A DNA stretch of 64,000 bases from Elmis aenea (GCA_947652605.1 OX393577.1:2542868-2606867); one strand, 5' to 3'; shown: positions 21,930 through 35,082, counted from the stretch's first letter. Translations and numbers: made by a program. Notes: a model not told the origin generated them from the sequence alone.

Positions 21930-24205
21930 ACAGGGTGCGCCATTAGTGCGATAAAGTCCATTATTGCCGTTAATGTCAACTTAATAAAAAAAAGTTTTTA
22001 ATGAAACTTATAGTATTTCTACACGTGCATGTTTTAAAATTAGTTTCAAGTATACAGGGGGTTTCATAAAAGTGGGGCGTCACTAAAGGTATTTTTTTTA
22101 AATTGAACACCCAGTATATTTTTGCATAATCGAATTCAGCAAGAAAATCTCCATATGACAGTATTTGGTTGTTTTTCATTTTTTTGCGACGTTGCCAATT
22201 TATCTTAAAAAATCTTTGAATTTCCAGAAAAACAGGGTACAATACTTGTCAAGAGCACAACGTTATGAATAATAATTGGCAAATGATATTTTGCACATAC
22301 AAAGTCAAAAGGTGTAGTCACAGTCTAAATACATCAAAATTAATTTATATTATACAGGGTGTTTCTTATAGATGTGCCAACTTCCCAATTTTCAAACATC
22401 AATAACTTTATTTTTTCAAATGGAACACCCTGTATATTATTACGTCATTTTGTTGCATTTTTGTTTTTCTTCAACTTTTCTTTATACCTAAAATGAATAT
22501 TTTCTGAGATATTTACATTTTACTTATTCTTATAAGCGTTGTGTAGGAATTTCCTAGTTTTCTCGGAGTAGGCCCCGACTTTGACAATAGAAACAATAAT
22601 TTCTGTAGTAACAAATGTCAGAATTAATTGCTGTCAATTGTTAAAACATAAATAAATGAGTATAACATATTTAATAGGAATTTTCCAAAAAAAGAATTGA
22701 TTGATGCGGTCTATGTTCAGGGTGGCGTATTTTCGATGCCCATACAGGGGGGGTATCTCGGTTATTATCAGAGATAGAAAAAAACTAAGTACGTAGTCTC
22801 GATTTGTTTTTTCGAGAGGAATTTATTGTCGTAAACAGATTTTTGATCTTTTTTAATTTTCGAAATATAGTTTTTTTTTTAATCTCTGATAATTACCGAA
22901 ATACCCCCCCTGTATGGGCATCGAAAGTACGCCACCCTGAACATAGACCGTATCAATGAATTCTTTTTTGGAAAATTCATATTGCATATAATGTTATACT
23001 CATTTATTTATGTTTTAACCAGGGCTAGAAACCGAAAAAAATTTTGGTTAACGGTTAACCGAAATCAAGAACTTTATTTTTATAACGGTTTTTGTTGAAA
23101 AACCGGTTTTTTCCGTAAAAAACCGGTTTTGAAAAAACCGGTTAATTTAACCGGTTTTTAACATTATTCAGATTTGGAATGCAAAGTATAAAAAGATATT
23201 ATCTATTTATAATTTTATAATATATGTACAATCAAGCATTCAGTAATTACTTTTGGTAAACTAATCACATTTAATACAGATTTTGTATTTTTTCAAAATA
23301 ATTTTTATTGAAAAGAGATGTTTAAAAAACCGGTTTTTTATTATTTTGGTTAAAGGTTACCGTTTTTTTTGCCTTTAAAAATAACGGTTTCGGTTTTGGT
23401 TAAAAATCACAATTTTGGACAAAAAATAAAGGTTAACCGGTTTAAAAAACCGGTTTAAAAAACCGGTTTCATGCCCTGGTTTTAACAATTGACAGCAATT
23501 AACTCTGACATTTGTTACTACAGAAATTATTGTTTCTATTGTCAAAGTCGGGGCCTACTCCGAGAAAACTAGGAAATTCCTACGCAACGCTTATAAGAAT
23601 AAGTAAAATGTAAATATGTCAGAAAATATTCATTTTAGGTATAGGTAAGTATAAAGAAAAGTTGAAGAAAAACAAAAATGCAACAAAATGACGTAATAAT
23701 ATACAGGGTGTTCCATTTGAAAAAATAAAGTTATTGATGTTTGAAAATTGGGAAGTTGGCACATCTATAAGAAACCCCCTGTATAATATAAATTAATTTT
23801 GATGTATTTAGACTGTGACTACACCTTTTGACTTTGTATGTGCAAAATATCATTTGCCAATTATTATTCATAACGTTGTGCTCTTGACAAGTATTGTACC
23901 CTGTTTTTCTGGAAATTCAAAGATTTTTTAAGATAAATTGGCAACGTCGCAAAAAAATGAAAAAAACAAAATACTGTCATATGGAGATTTTCTTGCTGAA
24001 TTCGATTATGCAAAAATATACTGGGTGTTCAATTTAAAAAAAATACCTTTAGTGACGCCCCACTTTTATGAAACCCCCTGTGTACTTGAAACTAATTTTA
24101 AAACATGCACGTGTAGAAATACTATAAGTTTCATTAAAAACTTTTTTTTATTAAGTTGACATTAAGGGCAATAATGGACTTTATCGCACTAATGGCGCAC
24201 CCTGT
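21930..24205. repeat. 2.3-kb near-perfect palindrome, composite fold-back element
   Basis: The left arm (about 21930-22790) is the reverse complement of the right arm (about 22868-24205, excluding an insertion at 23020-23486), with a central spacer of about 80 bases. The outer ends are ACAGGGTGCGCC/GGCGCACCCTGT, flanked by a possible ATACAT duplication. The arms contain several CAGGGGGTTTC, CAGGGTGTTTC and CAGGGTGGCG modules, as if several MITE ends were fused. Differences between arms are few: scattered substitutions and an indel of about 11 bases near 23640. The same short ORF peptide appears in both arms (21976-22242 minus, 23938-24159 plus); I regard it as a by-product of the palindrome. 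Confidence 0.92.
23020..23478. mobile_element. hAT-like MITE carrying eight AACCGGTT sites, nested in palindrome
   Basis: The 459-bp element has inverted ends CAGGGCTAGAAACCG/CGGTTTCATGCCCTG and a perfect 8-bp duplication GTTTTAAC (23012-23019, 23479-23486). Removing it restores continuity of the right palindrome arm, so it inserted after the palindrome formed. The palindromic octamer AACCGGTT occurs at 23101, 23121, 23136, 23149, 23328, 23435, 23448 and 23461. AACCGGTT is the optimal core for Grainyhead/CP2-type factors in animals. Whether it is bound here is unknown. Confidence 0.9.
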
Positions 24206-24254
24206 ATACATAATCAAGATCCTTTCTACCCGTAGGTGTAGGGATGTGTACACG

Positions 24255-25200
24255 TCTATGTATTTATACATGAATTTGCGCCATTGTTTTTTGTTCTATG
24301 CAATTTCTTTCGCTTAACACCCTGATTTTCCTTTCTTCTCCACGGTTTTTGTTACCGCCTCTTCCCTCGGTCTTCCTCTTTTCCTCCTTGTTCGTATTCT
24401 TGCTTCCCACACTCTCTTTACCTGTCTTCTTGTGTCCATCCTCTGTAGATGCCCCCACGAACTCAGTTGTCTAGTTTCTATGAATTCCAAGGTAGATTCT
24501 ATTTCTGATTCGTTTCTAATCTGTTTGTTTCTTATTCTGTCTTTTCTTGTTATGCCTCTTACTCTTCTTAAAAACTTCAATTCGGCCGCTTGGATTTTCC
24601 TTTTTTTGCTCGATGTTAATGTCCATGACTCGCACCCAAATGTCAAGATCGGTCTGTATATTGTACGATGTACACTCATTTTTGTCTTTTTTGAGACTTC
24701 TTTTTTGTTAATGAAAGTTTTGTCGATAGCATAGTAGGTTTTCATAACTTTTTTTATCCTCTTGTTAATTTCCAATTCTTGTTGTCCTGTATTTTCGATT
24801 GTTACTCCTAGCTAGTCGAAATATTGTAAAGTTTCTATTTTTTCTCCTTCAATTTCTATGTTTATGTTCTCGTTTCCTTCGTTTGTCGTCATCACTTTTG
24901 TTTTCTTGAGATTTATTTCCATTTTATTTGCTTCTAATACTTGTTTCCAACGTTCTTTATTGGTTTTTAAATCCCTTTCATTCTCTGCCATAATGACTAT
25001 ATCGTCTGCGAACGCACACTCTGGTATTTCGACCTTCTGTAAATTCTTGCAACCTACGAATAGACTTTAAACTGTTTGTTTGCATTTCTTAATTGTATTG
25101 TCCATAAATATCGTAAAAAGTATTGGGCTCATTCCTCTTCCTTGTTTTAATCCATCTTCTACTATTTTATTAAATGAAGTTTTTTTCTTGACTTTTCATT
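24255..25200 (-). mobile_element. RTE-like LINE with recognisable reverse-transcriptase core
   Basis: Minus-strand reading from about 25200 downward shows polymerase remnants: KQGRGMSPILFTIFMDNTIK (some frame noise), then ECAFADDIVIMAENERDL with the catalytic F-A-D-D at 25001-25012, then WKQVLEANKMEINLKKTKVM. The open stretch 24314-24775 continues with YRPILTFGCESWTLT, then FLRRVRGITRKDRIRN, then RQLSSWGHLQRMD, and ends in a KRGRPRE tail. A few stops and frameshifts break it. The 5' endonuclease part is absent. It is better preserved than the other LINE fragments here, but still inactive. Confidence 0.85.
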
Positions 25201-25379
25201 TGTTTTGAAAGATACTTAGATCGTTAAACAGTTAAAACTAAAATTTTGTATTACAGTAATAGACATCAGTTGCAAATGAATCACGAGTAGACTAATATTA
25301 TGTTTCATACTGCATTAGCCCTGAAATACATTTCAAAAGTACTTCTTTCAGAGTATTGTCCTGAAGTGCATATAGCTTT

Positions 25380-25460
25380 GGGGAGCTTACACGTGTTTGG
25401 TGAGTGACGTCAACGAAGATCCGGCCACGTGACCGGAACATTTCCAGCCGCGTGCTGCGC
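25380..25460. promoter_or_regulatory. GC island with CRE and two CACGTG boxes
   Basis: In about 80 bases there are CACGTG at 25390-25395 and 25426-25431 and a full TGACGTCA palindrome at 25405-25412, followed by a GC-rich CCGCGTGCTGCGCCGG segment. It is a candidate regulatory element by composition and motif clustering. No gene nearby suggests a local promoter. Confidence 0.4.
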
Positions 25461-28400
25461 CGGAACTAACTTATATCTTTCATCCCTGGAGATTTATACA
25501 CGCTATGTTGACTCATACTGCAACACCTATGTAAATACTGTACGTATTTACATCCATATTTTAAGATATCAATACAAGTTTTAGAGTTGTTAATGAACAC
25601 AAAAAATAATCATCGGTTTTGTCCATTTAATTAAAAATTCAGAATAATTTATCGGAAGACCAGTTTAGGGTATGGGTACTTAAAGTAATTATATTTTTTG
25701 GCGTCCGTCAAAAAAATAGGTTGTTTCCGATCAATTTTTAGGCTGGAAAGTTCAATTTTACTGGCCTAGGCCAGAAAGTAACTGGTTGCCATGGTGATGA
25801 GTTGTTTTGTGATGTCAAACAAGCGTCATTATATCACCAAGCACGTTTTCACCTGTAGTTTGTTAAGTTATTGTTTAATTTTAACAAATGACTGACTACC
25901 AATGCTGAATACGCCAAATAGTTATTGTTTTTTTGAAATATCAATATAAATCAACAAATGTGTGTCTACGACATACAGAATACAGAATAACTTGAACGAG
26001 TCGAAAACAGTTAAAACAATATCTTTTACCATAAAAACAAAGAAACAATTAAAACTTTATTTACGCCAGTTGCTAATTAATTTAAGTATTTGCTTGCGAT
26101 TAAATTTAATTATACTTTCTGCACTATAATCGTAATGTTTTACCATTAATTAACAAAATAATTGACCCAAATATTCCATTTATTTTTGTGTCTAAAAAAA
26201 CTCTGTTATAATTTAATGGAATATATTTTTAATAATGTCATCAAGTTTTTTTAAATGTTATCGTTTATTTGATTAGGTTTAATCTCCATGTTAAACGGTT
26301 TGGGCATTAAGCCGATGTAAGAATAATGGTGTAGCAGATTATTATTTGCAGCTCGTATCGTAGTTGTAATCTAGCAGACAGGCAGTTGGGTTTGCAGGGT
26401 GCAGCTCTATTTATTCACTAATCCTGGACGGAAAATGAAGCGGTTGGTTGTACGTTGGTCCTTTCGGGTTACCCCCCGAACTGATGAAAGCTCATTTCTG
26501 TCACATAACAGTATAGGGTTACTAAACATTTGCACTTCAAGTTTACTGCACATTTGTTGTTCCAAATATTTAACTTAATATCAAAATGTAGGGATAAGAT
26601 ATATAGAGTTAAAACAGAGATATTTGGATATTTGAAAAATACACAGTTACCTGATAAAAGCAATAAAATATTGCGATTTTTCTTTTCTTTTCTAGTTTAA
26701 AGAAAATCTGAGTTTTTGTGAATTGTGATAATTTTTTATACTAATCAACTGGTGATCTCAATTTTTTTACAACACACCTATTTATAAAAAAATAATAGTT
26801 TGTTTTACCTGCAATAATTATTTGAACATTAACTGAAATATTCTCTTGAAAACAATATAAAAGTTCACTTATTGCAATAATAGTATTTTTTTTGTGTCTA
26901 AATAACGACTTCTTTAATATTTTTTAATAAGATAATGTAATTTAAATTTAAGAAATATAGTTCAATCGATGATACACTTAATTGAATGAAATTTACAATT
27001 GAAATTAATTGTTAAAAAAACCCACCAATTTAACAATTGTTTTAAAAACCTATCTAAAAGAGATCGTGATGGTTCTATTGTTTAAAGGTCACTTGAGATT
27101 ACAAATTTTGTAATTAATGTTGATCGCAGTTTTTAATTTAAAAAAATTAGTGTTTACTCCTTATAATTTTGCCTGCAATGTTGTTTTTCATGTGGTCGAT
27201 GTAGTAATATTTAGTTGACAGAATATGTAACCAGTCCTTGGGTTGTATTGTTGCTAGGCAACCCGCTTTGCTGGAGTTAGGGGTAGGATTTGTCCTAATA
27301 TGGCCGCCCAGGATCAATAAGTCAAGTCCTTGGGGAGCTGCCGGCATGCTATGTATAACAATGGTTTACGTACTGTATCAAATACATGACATTTTACAGT
27401 TTGAAGATCATTAATATGACATTAACGAATTGGCTAGCGGAAATGTAGTTGTATGAATATTTGTAAAAAAAAGAGTGTATTTTTTGGTATACTATAAATA
27501 TTATGTTTATGGTTTCTATAAACCCAAAAAGATTTACTTTTATAGATAAATTCTGTATTTCTTCTATGCGTCTTGCCCAGTAAGTATGCACATATATATA
27601 AATGTACACATTATGTTGAAGCGTACAGCTTCTTGCGATTTTGCTATCGTAATAATTAAACACGTTTTCCTACAGATTATTAACACCTGAATATCTAAAT
27701 ATCTCATTTATTTTTAAAAATAGCCACAATAAACCCTACATATTATTTAATGGCAAAAAAACTACATAAAATAGAGTTCACACAAATTCAAAATATGCAG
27801 TTTTTTTTTCTAATGGCACTTCAACTAAAATAGGATTGTAAATATTCTCAACTGTTTAAACATTTTAATACTTTTTATGGCGATTTTTCCCAATAAGTAG
27901 GTCATGAAGATCTGATACAAAATATCTTATAGTGTTTAAAGCTAAATGATTTGGTTTATTACTTATGATTAACTTTTAAATCCATCTCATTTACACACAT
28001 AGGTTTTTTTCATGCTCTACTGTTTTTTTTTTTCGAAATTCATATTAATATAAGTATTTAAATGTCTATATGGCTGAAAAACTTAGACTGTACAAATGCC
28101 ACCTGAAAGAAAAGTACATAAAACACATTTGGAATACATTTTTTGGAATATTATGCAGATTTTTCGATCATTTAATAATAATTAAGTTTGCTATGGTAAT
28201 TTAAAATATGAACGATGAATCGGGTTGTTAATAATTATTGGGACAACCAGTATATAAATGTTTGAAAATACTCTGCTTATTTTGTTACCATTAGCGCTGC
28301 TTTGCATGCATGCAAGCAAGGGTCATTCTATGTTTCAAAATACATTCTATTTGACGGATCTGTTTGCACTGACTGTTTGATTATATCGACCGTTTGATTT

Positions 28401-30421
28401 TGAGGACACCAATTTTATCTAGTTAGGTGGTAAACGAAAAAATATGCATTAATCACGTGTTTATTACAGGTGCGAGAGATTATATTTTACATTATACAGT
28501 TTGATTATAAATCCTAATGTATTAAAATTGTTTAGCATGTCTATGATTTTGATTGTATACATTAAATATATGTCTAAACACATCATACATTTTTTATTCG
28601 GTACGGTTACTTGATTTGTAATGCAGCTGTTCAATCAGAATATAAAAAATTCACGATATCCGCCATGGAATATTGATGGAAGTGTTTGGAGCGTTTTGAG
28701 TACGATAAATCGGGTTTCGGCGGAGGAAAAACGTTTTACTGTGGGAGTTGTTTAACATATTACTTCTGAATTTTGATGACTTTGGCAAAGCCTCAAATCT
28801 AATCGTAGATCAACGTTAGATTAACAAGAAGAAGATACGTTCCCTAAACACAAACAGTAAAATCGGTTGTCTAATTTTAAGACGAATACTATAGCCATCA
28901 GATTAGGGAATTATATGCAGAGTTTTCTGAGTTAGATTGCATTATCGGAAAGATGTTTCGCGTACTGACAAAATCTAACAGTATAAACCGAAATCAAATA
29001 TCAAAATCCGAGACAAATGATACGGACATATTTCTTTGCTTATTTTATCATATCTAGGTTTTCTGAATCCTCTACCTATATTTTTTATGTAGAAAAGTAC
29101 TCGCTTGCTTAACTACTCCCGTTAAATTTTTGCATTTTTGCGTAACGCTTCCTTCTTAATTATTTTTAACTGTTTTACATTACTATATTCTATATTGTAT
29201 TGTATTGGCTGTTGGCATAAACTCCTTTTAAATTGTGAGACTGACTAAGTTAACTGGTTTGGTACCTCTGTGCTGCTTGGTTTTACATTGGTTTTATTAT
29301 CATTTATGTTTTATTTATTGTAAATTACGTATTGTGTCGGTATTTCTGTTTATATTATTTGTTTATAAAATAGTTAAATGTGTTTTAATCTTAATAAAAC
29401 TTTGAAACTTTAGATTTATAGAATTATCCATAGATCAAAACCATAAAATCTTATTATTGACTCAGTTTAAAAACTGAATAAGAAATATTCAAACCATATT
29501 TCAAAAATTGCATTCCTACAATGATCTGAAGAGGAATTGGAATTGTGACTGCAACCATCGCATAAGTGAAATGGTAATGCTATTGATCCATTTAATTTTA
29601 CTAAATTTTGTATAAGGGACAGGAAGGCAAAGTAAAAAAAATATTCCCAACAAAATTGCATGTGTTGTCTTGTTTTAGAATATTAAAATGCACTATTGTG
29701 TTTGCAAATTACCGTTGAATACATATGCGCTGCGTTAGCATTTAACCAGAAATTGTATCCTGTTACACTCGGCAAATCACTAGATAGTTTGTTTAGATGT
29801 CGGTGGCTAGAATATCATACGCTGAAGTACAAAGTACATCTACACATGGTTTCATTTTATAAGTACAGTTGTTTATAATAAGAAATAATTACTATATCTC
29901 TTGATAAAATGCTAGAGGACAGAGCTTTCATTCATGTCGGAGACATGCACTGCACGCGACAACACTGACACGACCAACTGCAACGGAAATGAAATGGCTA
30001 ATTGACAATGCGATGAATGAACAAATAAATATTATCAGTTGACTTGGTGACATTTGTAGTCAAGTTCGTTTATTTTTACGTTTCATTTGTTGGTTTTTCA
30101 AGCGATTTATGTCAGTTACACCTTGTTTTAAACAATACCAATCGCCGAAGGTATATTTACTTAAAGAAACTTCAAAAAATATATTTGAAAATTAATTCTT
30201 TAAAATGTAATTTTTTTAAAAATTTATTATTAAATATATTTCAGGCATTTTCTATGAAAAATATACAGAGATGCGCAAAAGTATGGAAACAAGCAAATAT
30301 TTAGAACACTATTAAAAATATTCAAATGAAAAGAACTTTGAAAAAGCAAGCAATTTAAAAAAAAAATTAGGTTGACATTAACCTAATTAACACTTTGCAA
30401 CAACTACATTTAAAAAATAGT
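25461..30421. other. Large gene-free AT-rich stretch
   Basis: Roughly 5 kb have no supported gene. A patch at 25720-25800 has inverted GGCCTAGGCC-type sequence and may be an old repeat. Open frames such as 27394-27663, 29696-29878 and 30044-30304 have AT-driven composition and no recognisable motifs. Confidence 0.5.
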
Positions 30422-30770
30422 ATACAGGGCGTTTTTTACCCTTGTTCAAACTTGTACAACTTTAAACATCGATAACTCATTTTTCTTAAATACAACACCC
30501 TAATTTTTATACACAGTCTAATAGAAAATTTAATTGTCAAAAACATTAAGCTTGATTTATAACTAAAATTGATATTTTCCGAGATATCGCGATTTTATTG
30601 TTAATTATTAGGGCAACGTAATATTTTCAAGTAGGCTATGAAGGTAGATTGTGTTAATTAAAAACAATTGAAAGAGAAAAACAAGAAAGTTATAAATTTA
30701 GCTTTTCCGTACAAATTTTTGACATTTTCGCTAACGAGTTTTACCATTCTTACTTACATCCCTGTATACT
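30422..30770. repeat. CAGGG-ended MITE-like repeat
   Basis: It begins TACAGGGCGTTTTTTACCC and has a TTTAAACATCGATAACTCAT block. That block parallels the TTCAAACATCAATAACTTTA module inside the 21.9-24.2 kb palindrome. A CATCCCTGTATAC end lies near 30764. It is probably a relative of that module. Boundaries are approximate. Confidence 0.5.
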
Positions 30771-31209
30771 TTAAAAGACGTTTGATAGAAACCCATTCAC
30801 ATAAATAATAAAACAAAAATATCCTCAAATATATGTATATTTTTGATTAAAAAATATTTAAAATTTATGTAGACATTTTTTGAAACTTTCCTTTCATCAA
30901 ATTGCCAAGAAATAAAAATAATTTATAAATTTTCTAAAATAATTTTAAAATTTTCAAAAAAAATATATCAGATTATGAGGGTCGATAGCTTTTCGCCCTT
31001 TAATTGAACAACCATCTTCATAAAATCTGATTCTGTAGTGTACTTTGTTAGTATGTATATTGTTTTGTTTTATTTTTAAACCAAAAGGAGACCAAATAAT
31101 TTAAACAAAAATATCATAAAAGCTCTTACACGTATATAATATTTTATGACGTAATATGCTATTTATCACTAGCTTCTCTGACTGCTGTGAAAGAATTTAT
31201 ATGGATTCA

Positions 31210-31410
31210 AACATCTTATAATGAACTGGAGGGATCTGATTGCTGCGATCAATAAGTCACGCTAAAACCACATCTCGCTGCAATCAGACATGCTCGGTTG
31301 TCATCGGCTGCCAGCAGGACGCAGGATTTTTCACGCGCTCGCAGGAAAACTTGTTGTAGTCCTGCGGTCGTATAGTCTCGGTTGTTTATGCAGTTTATGA
31401 CTTCGCGGCA
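31210..31410. promoter_or_regulatory. GC island, candidate regulatory element
   Basis: About 200 bases are GC-richer than the flanks, with CTGCGATC, GCTGCCAGCAGGAC and CACGCGCTCGCAGG segments. There is no coding frame. Listed as a candidate regulatory patch from composition only. Confidence 0.3.
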
Positions 31411-31972
31411 AGTCTAATGAGTAGATGTATTCATTGGAGGGCGAGAACCCTTATATAACTAGAAATAGAGGGAGGTTGCGTAACTGCAGGGGGTGATTGA
31501 TCCGCCTTTATATGGTTTTATTGCACATGCGATGTACTTTTATTACATGCGTTGCTCCTTAGTGACAGATTGCAATTTCATGTTACGGAGATGTGTTAAT
31601 TTCACGGACAGCTGATGTCGACATAAGTCGGTCTTATAAAAAGGTTTTGAATTTATTATGTCATAATGTCGAGTAATAGCTCATTTTACCAATCAAGTAT
31701 CTTACGAATGCAATAAAATACGCAGCATGTATTGTTAAAAGAGGTACCGAATAACATACTGAACATACTGATCATTTTTCACTGTAATGATTTGCTTGCG
31801 TGTTTTCGCTCTGGCTTATTGACGAGGAATTAAGCACCTTGTAATTTTGATGAATTAGCAATATTTCGCTTAATCATTGGAAACATTTGGTAATTTTTGA
31901 ATGCAGTGAAAAGAATTTTACTTATACTTATAATATTAATAACCTAGTAATACTATCAGTTGTTGACATATA

Positions 31973-32296
31973 CAGGGTGGCCATAATCTACATGTGTTGT
32001 ATGGTTAACTTTGTTATTATAAGAGTTACATAGTCGGTTAAATTAGCAAAGATGGACAGAATTTTAAGACAAATTTAATACCATTTTGACAATTGACCTA
32101 CACCTTCAACTTTTTTTAGTATTTTGAAAAAACTAAGAACACGATTTTTTAATGGTAAATAATTATTTTGCCACCTATGTTAAGACCAAAATGTGAAATA
32201 ATTTCCGTATATATTTTTACTTACAATATCTCAAATATCGTGGTACTCTTGATTTTTGAGATATAAGCCAAACTTGAATTTTTTAAAGGCTATGAT
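31973..32296 (+). repeat. Dispersed CAGGGTGG repeat, copy 1 (pairs with 61958-62300)
   Basis: It starts CAGGGTGGCCATAATCTACA and aligns base for base over about 320 bases with 61958-62300. Shared blocks include CTACATGTGTTGT, AGAGTTACATAGTCGG and TTTTTGAGATATAAGCCAAA. Non-coding; likely a MITE. Confidence 0.75.
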
Positions 32297-32299
32297 GAA

Positions 32300-33750
32300 T
32301 TAACTTTGTATTTTTAATTAAGTATTATGTCCGATTTCTGTTGTAGCTGATGTTTTGTTGGTTTTCAGATCATCAACACTATGTGGCTTTTCTTTGTAAG
32401 CGGAAGACAATATAATTTGACATCCGTGGAAATAGACTGGAACTACTTAAATAGACTCGAACTACTGCTCATAGGACCTAACTCCCAATTGGACAATGGT
32501 AACGTAATATCTTTAATAGTTCCTTATTAAAAAATCAAGAGGGGATCCGGAGACCTAGGAGTTCATGCAATGTGACATCTGTTACATATCTAGTTAGGAT
32601 ATATCTCTTATAAATAGTTTGATTCAATTTGTGTATTGTGAACAGGTGCTCCATCATGCTAAAAGTAAGTCAAATTTTGTATCTGGTTGTTTTTTCCTGA
32701 TGATGAGATATAAAGCAAAAAAAAAGTGACATTTTTGTTCAAATCCAAGACACTATTTTACTACGTAGTAATAATTTCGGTTTTTTAGCAAACTCTTAGG
32801 AAAGTAATAGAAATAGATATGACAATTTTACAACCCATACATTTTAAAATCAGAATTAAATAAGCTTTTTAATAAACCCATAGCCAACTATGGTTGCCGT
32901 TTAAATAAAAATCAAGTTTGGCTAATTTCTCAAAAATTGAGTGTGCCATTTTTAGATATATTAATATATAATGTCAATTTGTATTTAGAGCAGAATATTT
33001 TTAATATTGAGACCGAAATAAGATCAACATAAACGTATGATTGTCTTAAAATAAAAGAAAAAAGGGTTATTACTTATTTAGGTAAGTAATAACCACGTAC
33101 TATGCCATAGGTTTTCGAATTTAGTCTATTCTAGCGCTCTGCTATATAAAACTTTTATAATTCAAAGGGATTTAAATGTATTTTGCGTTATCAGATCCCC
33201 TAGCCAACTCCCTTGTAGGAAATGAAATGGTATTCTTGTAAAACGTGGCTTCCATTAGCGTGATTAGGTTAGTCGGGGAGGACGAGAGGTCCTTTCGGTG
33301 ACTCACCCGCAATCTGATAAACATGCGGCGTCATTATTGGTTATCGGAAAGATTGATGTAGCCTTTGTCTATGCAGCTACGCTATTTATAAACTTAAGAC
33401 ACGGGACTTTGGGCGCACCTAAAAAAATCGCATGCCACAAGTCAATAATTTGCGAGAGGGTTGCATGTCCTTGTGTTGGCTTAAAAGAAACTTAGGCAGA
33501 ATTACCAAAGGAATTGAATGACGTTTAAAAAATTATTGAATTTAGCAACTAAAATTAATACAAAAAACTAAAAATTGTAAAATTTTCAACCACAAATAGG
33601 TTTTTATTAATAACTAACAGAAAAGAGTTCTCTTTTTTTAAATATTTGATTATACTAATATTTTTTGAGTAGTTATCAAAACACAGACCAAACATGTTCT
33701 TAAATGCAACCATGGAAGTAGGTTATAGTCTTATAAAATCGGCCATATCT
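32300..33750. other. Gene-free stretch
   Basis: No gene supported. A slightly GC-richer part near 33230-33310 (GTCGGGGAGGACGAGAGG) stands out from the flanks but has no recognisable function. Confidence 0.45.
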
Positions 33751-33751
33751 T

Positions 33752-34015
33752 CAGATATACTCTTACATAACAAGAGGTGTAAGAAACATTTTACGCACGA
33801 GTGCGCATTTTCACGAGTGCTATTGCTCGAGTTTTGTACTATACTTTTTCTACGATCAAATAATATATACGAATTTATCAGCTTTTTGGATAATAGTAAA
33901 CAAAATTGTACGTTAATTGTCAGTTTTGATGTAAGTCTACTTTGATAATTTCTTTGAAATTGTACTTTTTTGCTTACTATGCGTAAGGACCCACTTACTA
34001 TGAATACAGGTTGCA
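33752..34015 (+). repeat. Dispersed repeat with ACGCACGAGTG core, copy 1
   Basis: It shares with the reverse complement of 46890-47255 the ordered blocks ACATAACAAGAG, GTAAGAA, ACGCACGAGTG, CACGAGTGC, ACTTTTTCTACGATCA and CTACTTTGA. Copy 2 retains inverted flanks (ACATAACAAGAGTTGTAAG and its complement) around the core, so the family is probably a fold-back DNA element. The overlapping ORFs are not conserved. Confidence 0.65.
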
Positions 34016-34019
34016 AATT

Positions 34020-35080
34020 GCTGCCATAACAATACCTATGAAGACTGGTATATCATTGAAATCAGAAAGCAATAATAATTTTTATAGACTTCAGTCAAGT
34101 ATGATTGCCATTAAAAAAAGTAACCTTTGTAATTATCTTAGTTTCTTGAGCATAATATACGTGAAATTAACTAAAACTTACTTGCAACCTATTTTTATAA
34201 ATGTATTTCTTAAATTATAGTTGTATAGATATTTGTATTTAAAAATGTTGACGTTTTTTGCAGTTTTATCAGTAAATTTGCAACACTGCTTAATTGTTTA
34301 AACGTCATTGAATTTCTTTTGTAATCTATCCCAACTTTGTTGATTTAACCGACTCTCTAACTCGTAAAATACTCCTTTTTATGGACTCTCAATCATTTGT
34401 GTACTGATTTATTTCCTAATGATAAATTAGCAGAACTGTCATAAAATTATTTGCCAATAGAATTCACACGTGTTGTTTGCTATGATTAACAGCTTTATAA
34501 ATTTTGTTATTAACTTGATATCGTTAATTCATAGCTGTTTTAATTTGGTTTAATAATCATTGGGATGATTTCCGCCTTTTGGGCAGTCAACAGGATATTC
34601 TTGCAGGTGTTATTGAAGTTCAATACACAACAAAAATGGTTTATTAAGCTTAAATGTATTAAAGTTATCGATTTGCACTTGACAGGTACGCAGTACTTGT
34701 ACAAACGTATAAAAATATTACGGTCAGAATTACCGAGACAAAATACACTCATAGTAAGGGCCTTGAATCCATTGAAGATGAGTCAATGCAATTAAGTGGT
34801 TGCTTAATTTGTGCTATTTGCAAAAGCAAAGGTTGTATTACGTACTTTTGTCAATAAGTCAGTGTTGACTCACACCTGTCGCGTTTTCAAAGTTTTATTG
34901 AATGAAAAGCAGTGCAAAAAATAATTTAACAAATTAGAGTTTGCATGTGAGAACACGCGAAGATTTGCTTATTTCTGTGGTACCTTCCGTCATTACATTG
35001 CGTATTATAATTATGATTTAAATATTTAAAAAAAAAGTACGTAAATGAAACTTTTTTTGGGTGTTTTTGAAAGGACATAC
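34020..35080. other. Gene-free AT-rich stretch
   Basis: No supported gene. A TGTGAGAA octamer (Su(H)-type) near 34945 is isolated. Confidence 0.45.
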
Positions 35081-35082
35081 CG

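Noticed and set aside
21976..24159. Two near-identical ORFs (minus 21976-22242, plus 23938-24159) as a duplicated gene
   Set aside because: They are the same strand segment seen in the two arms of the palindrome; the peptide has no recognisable domain and no promoter context.
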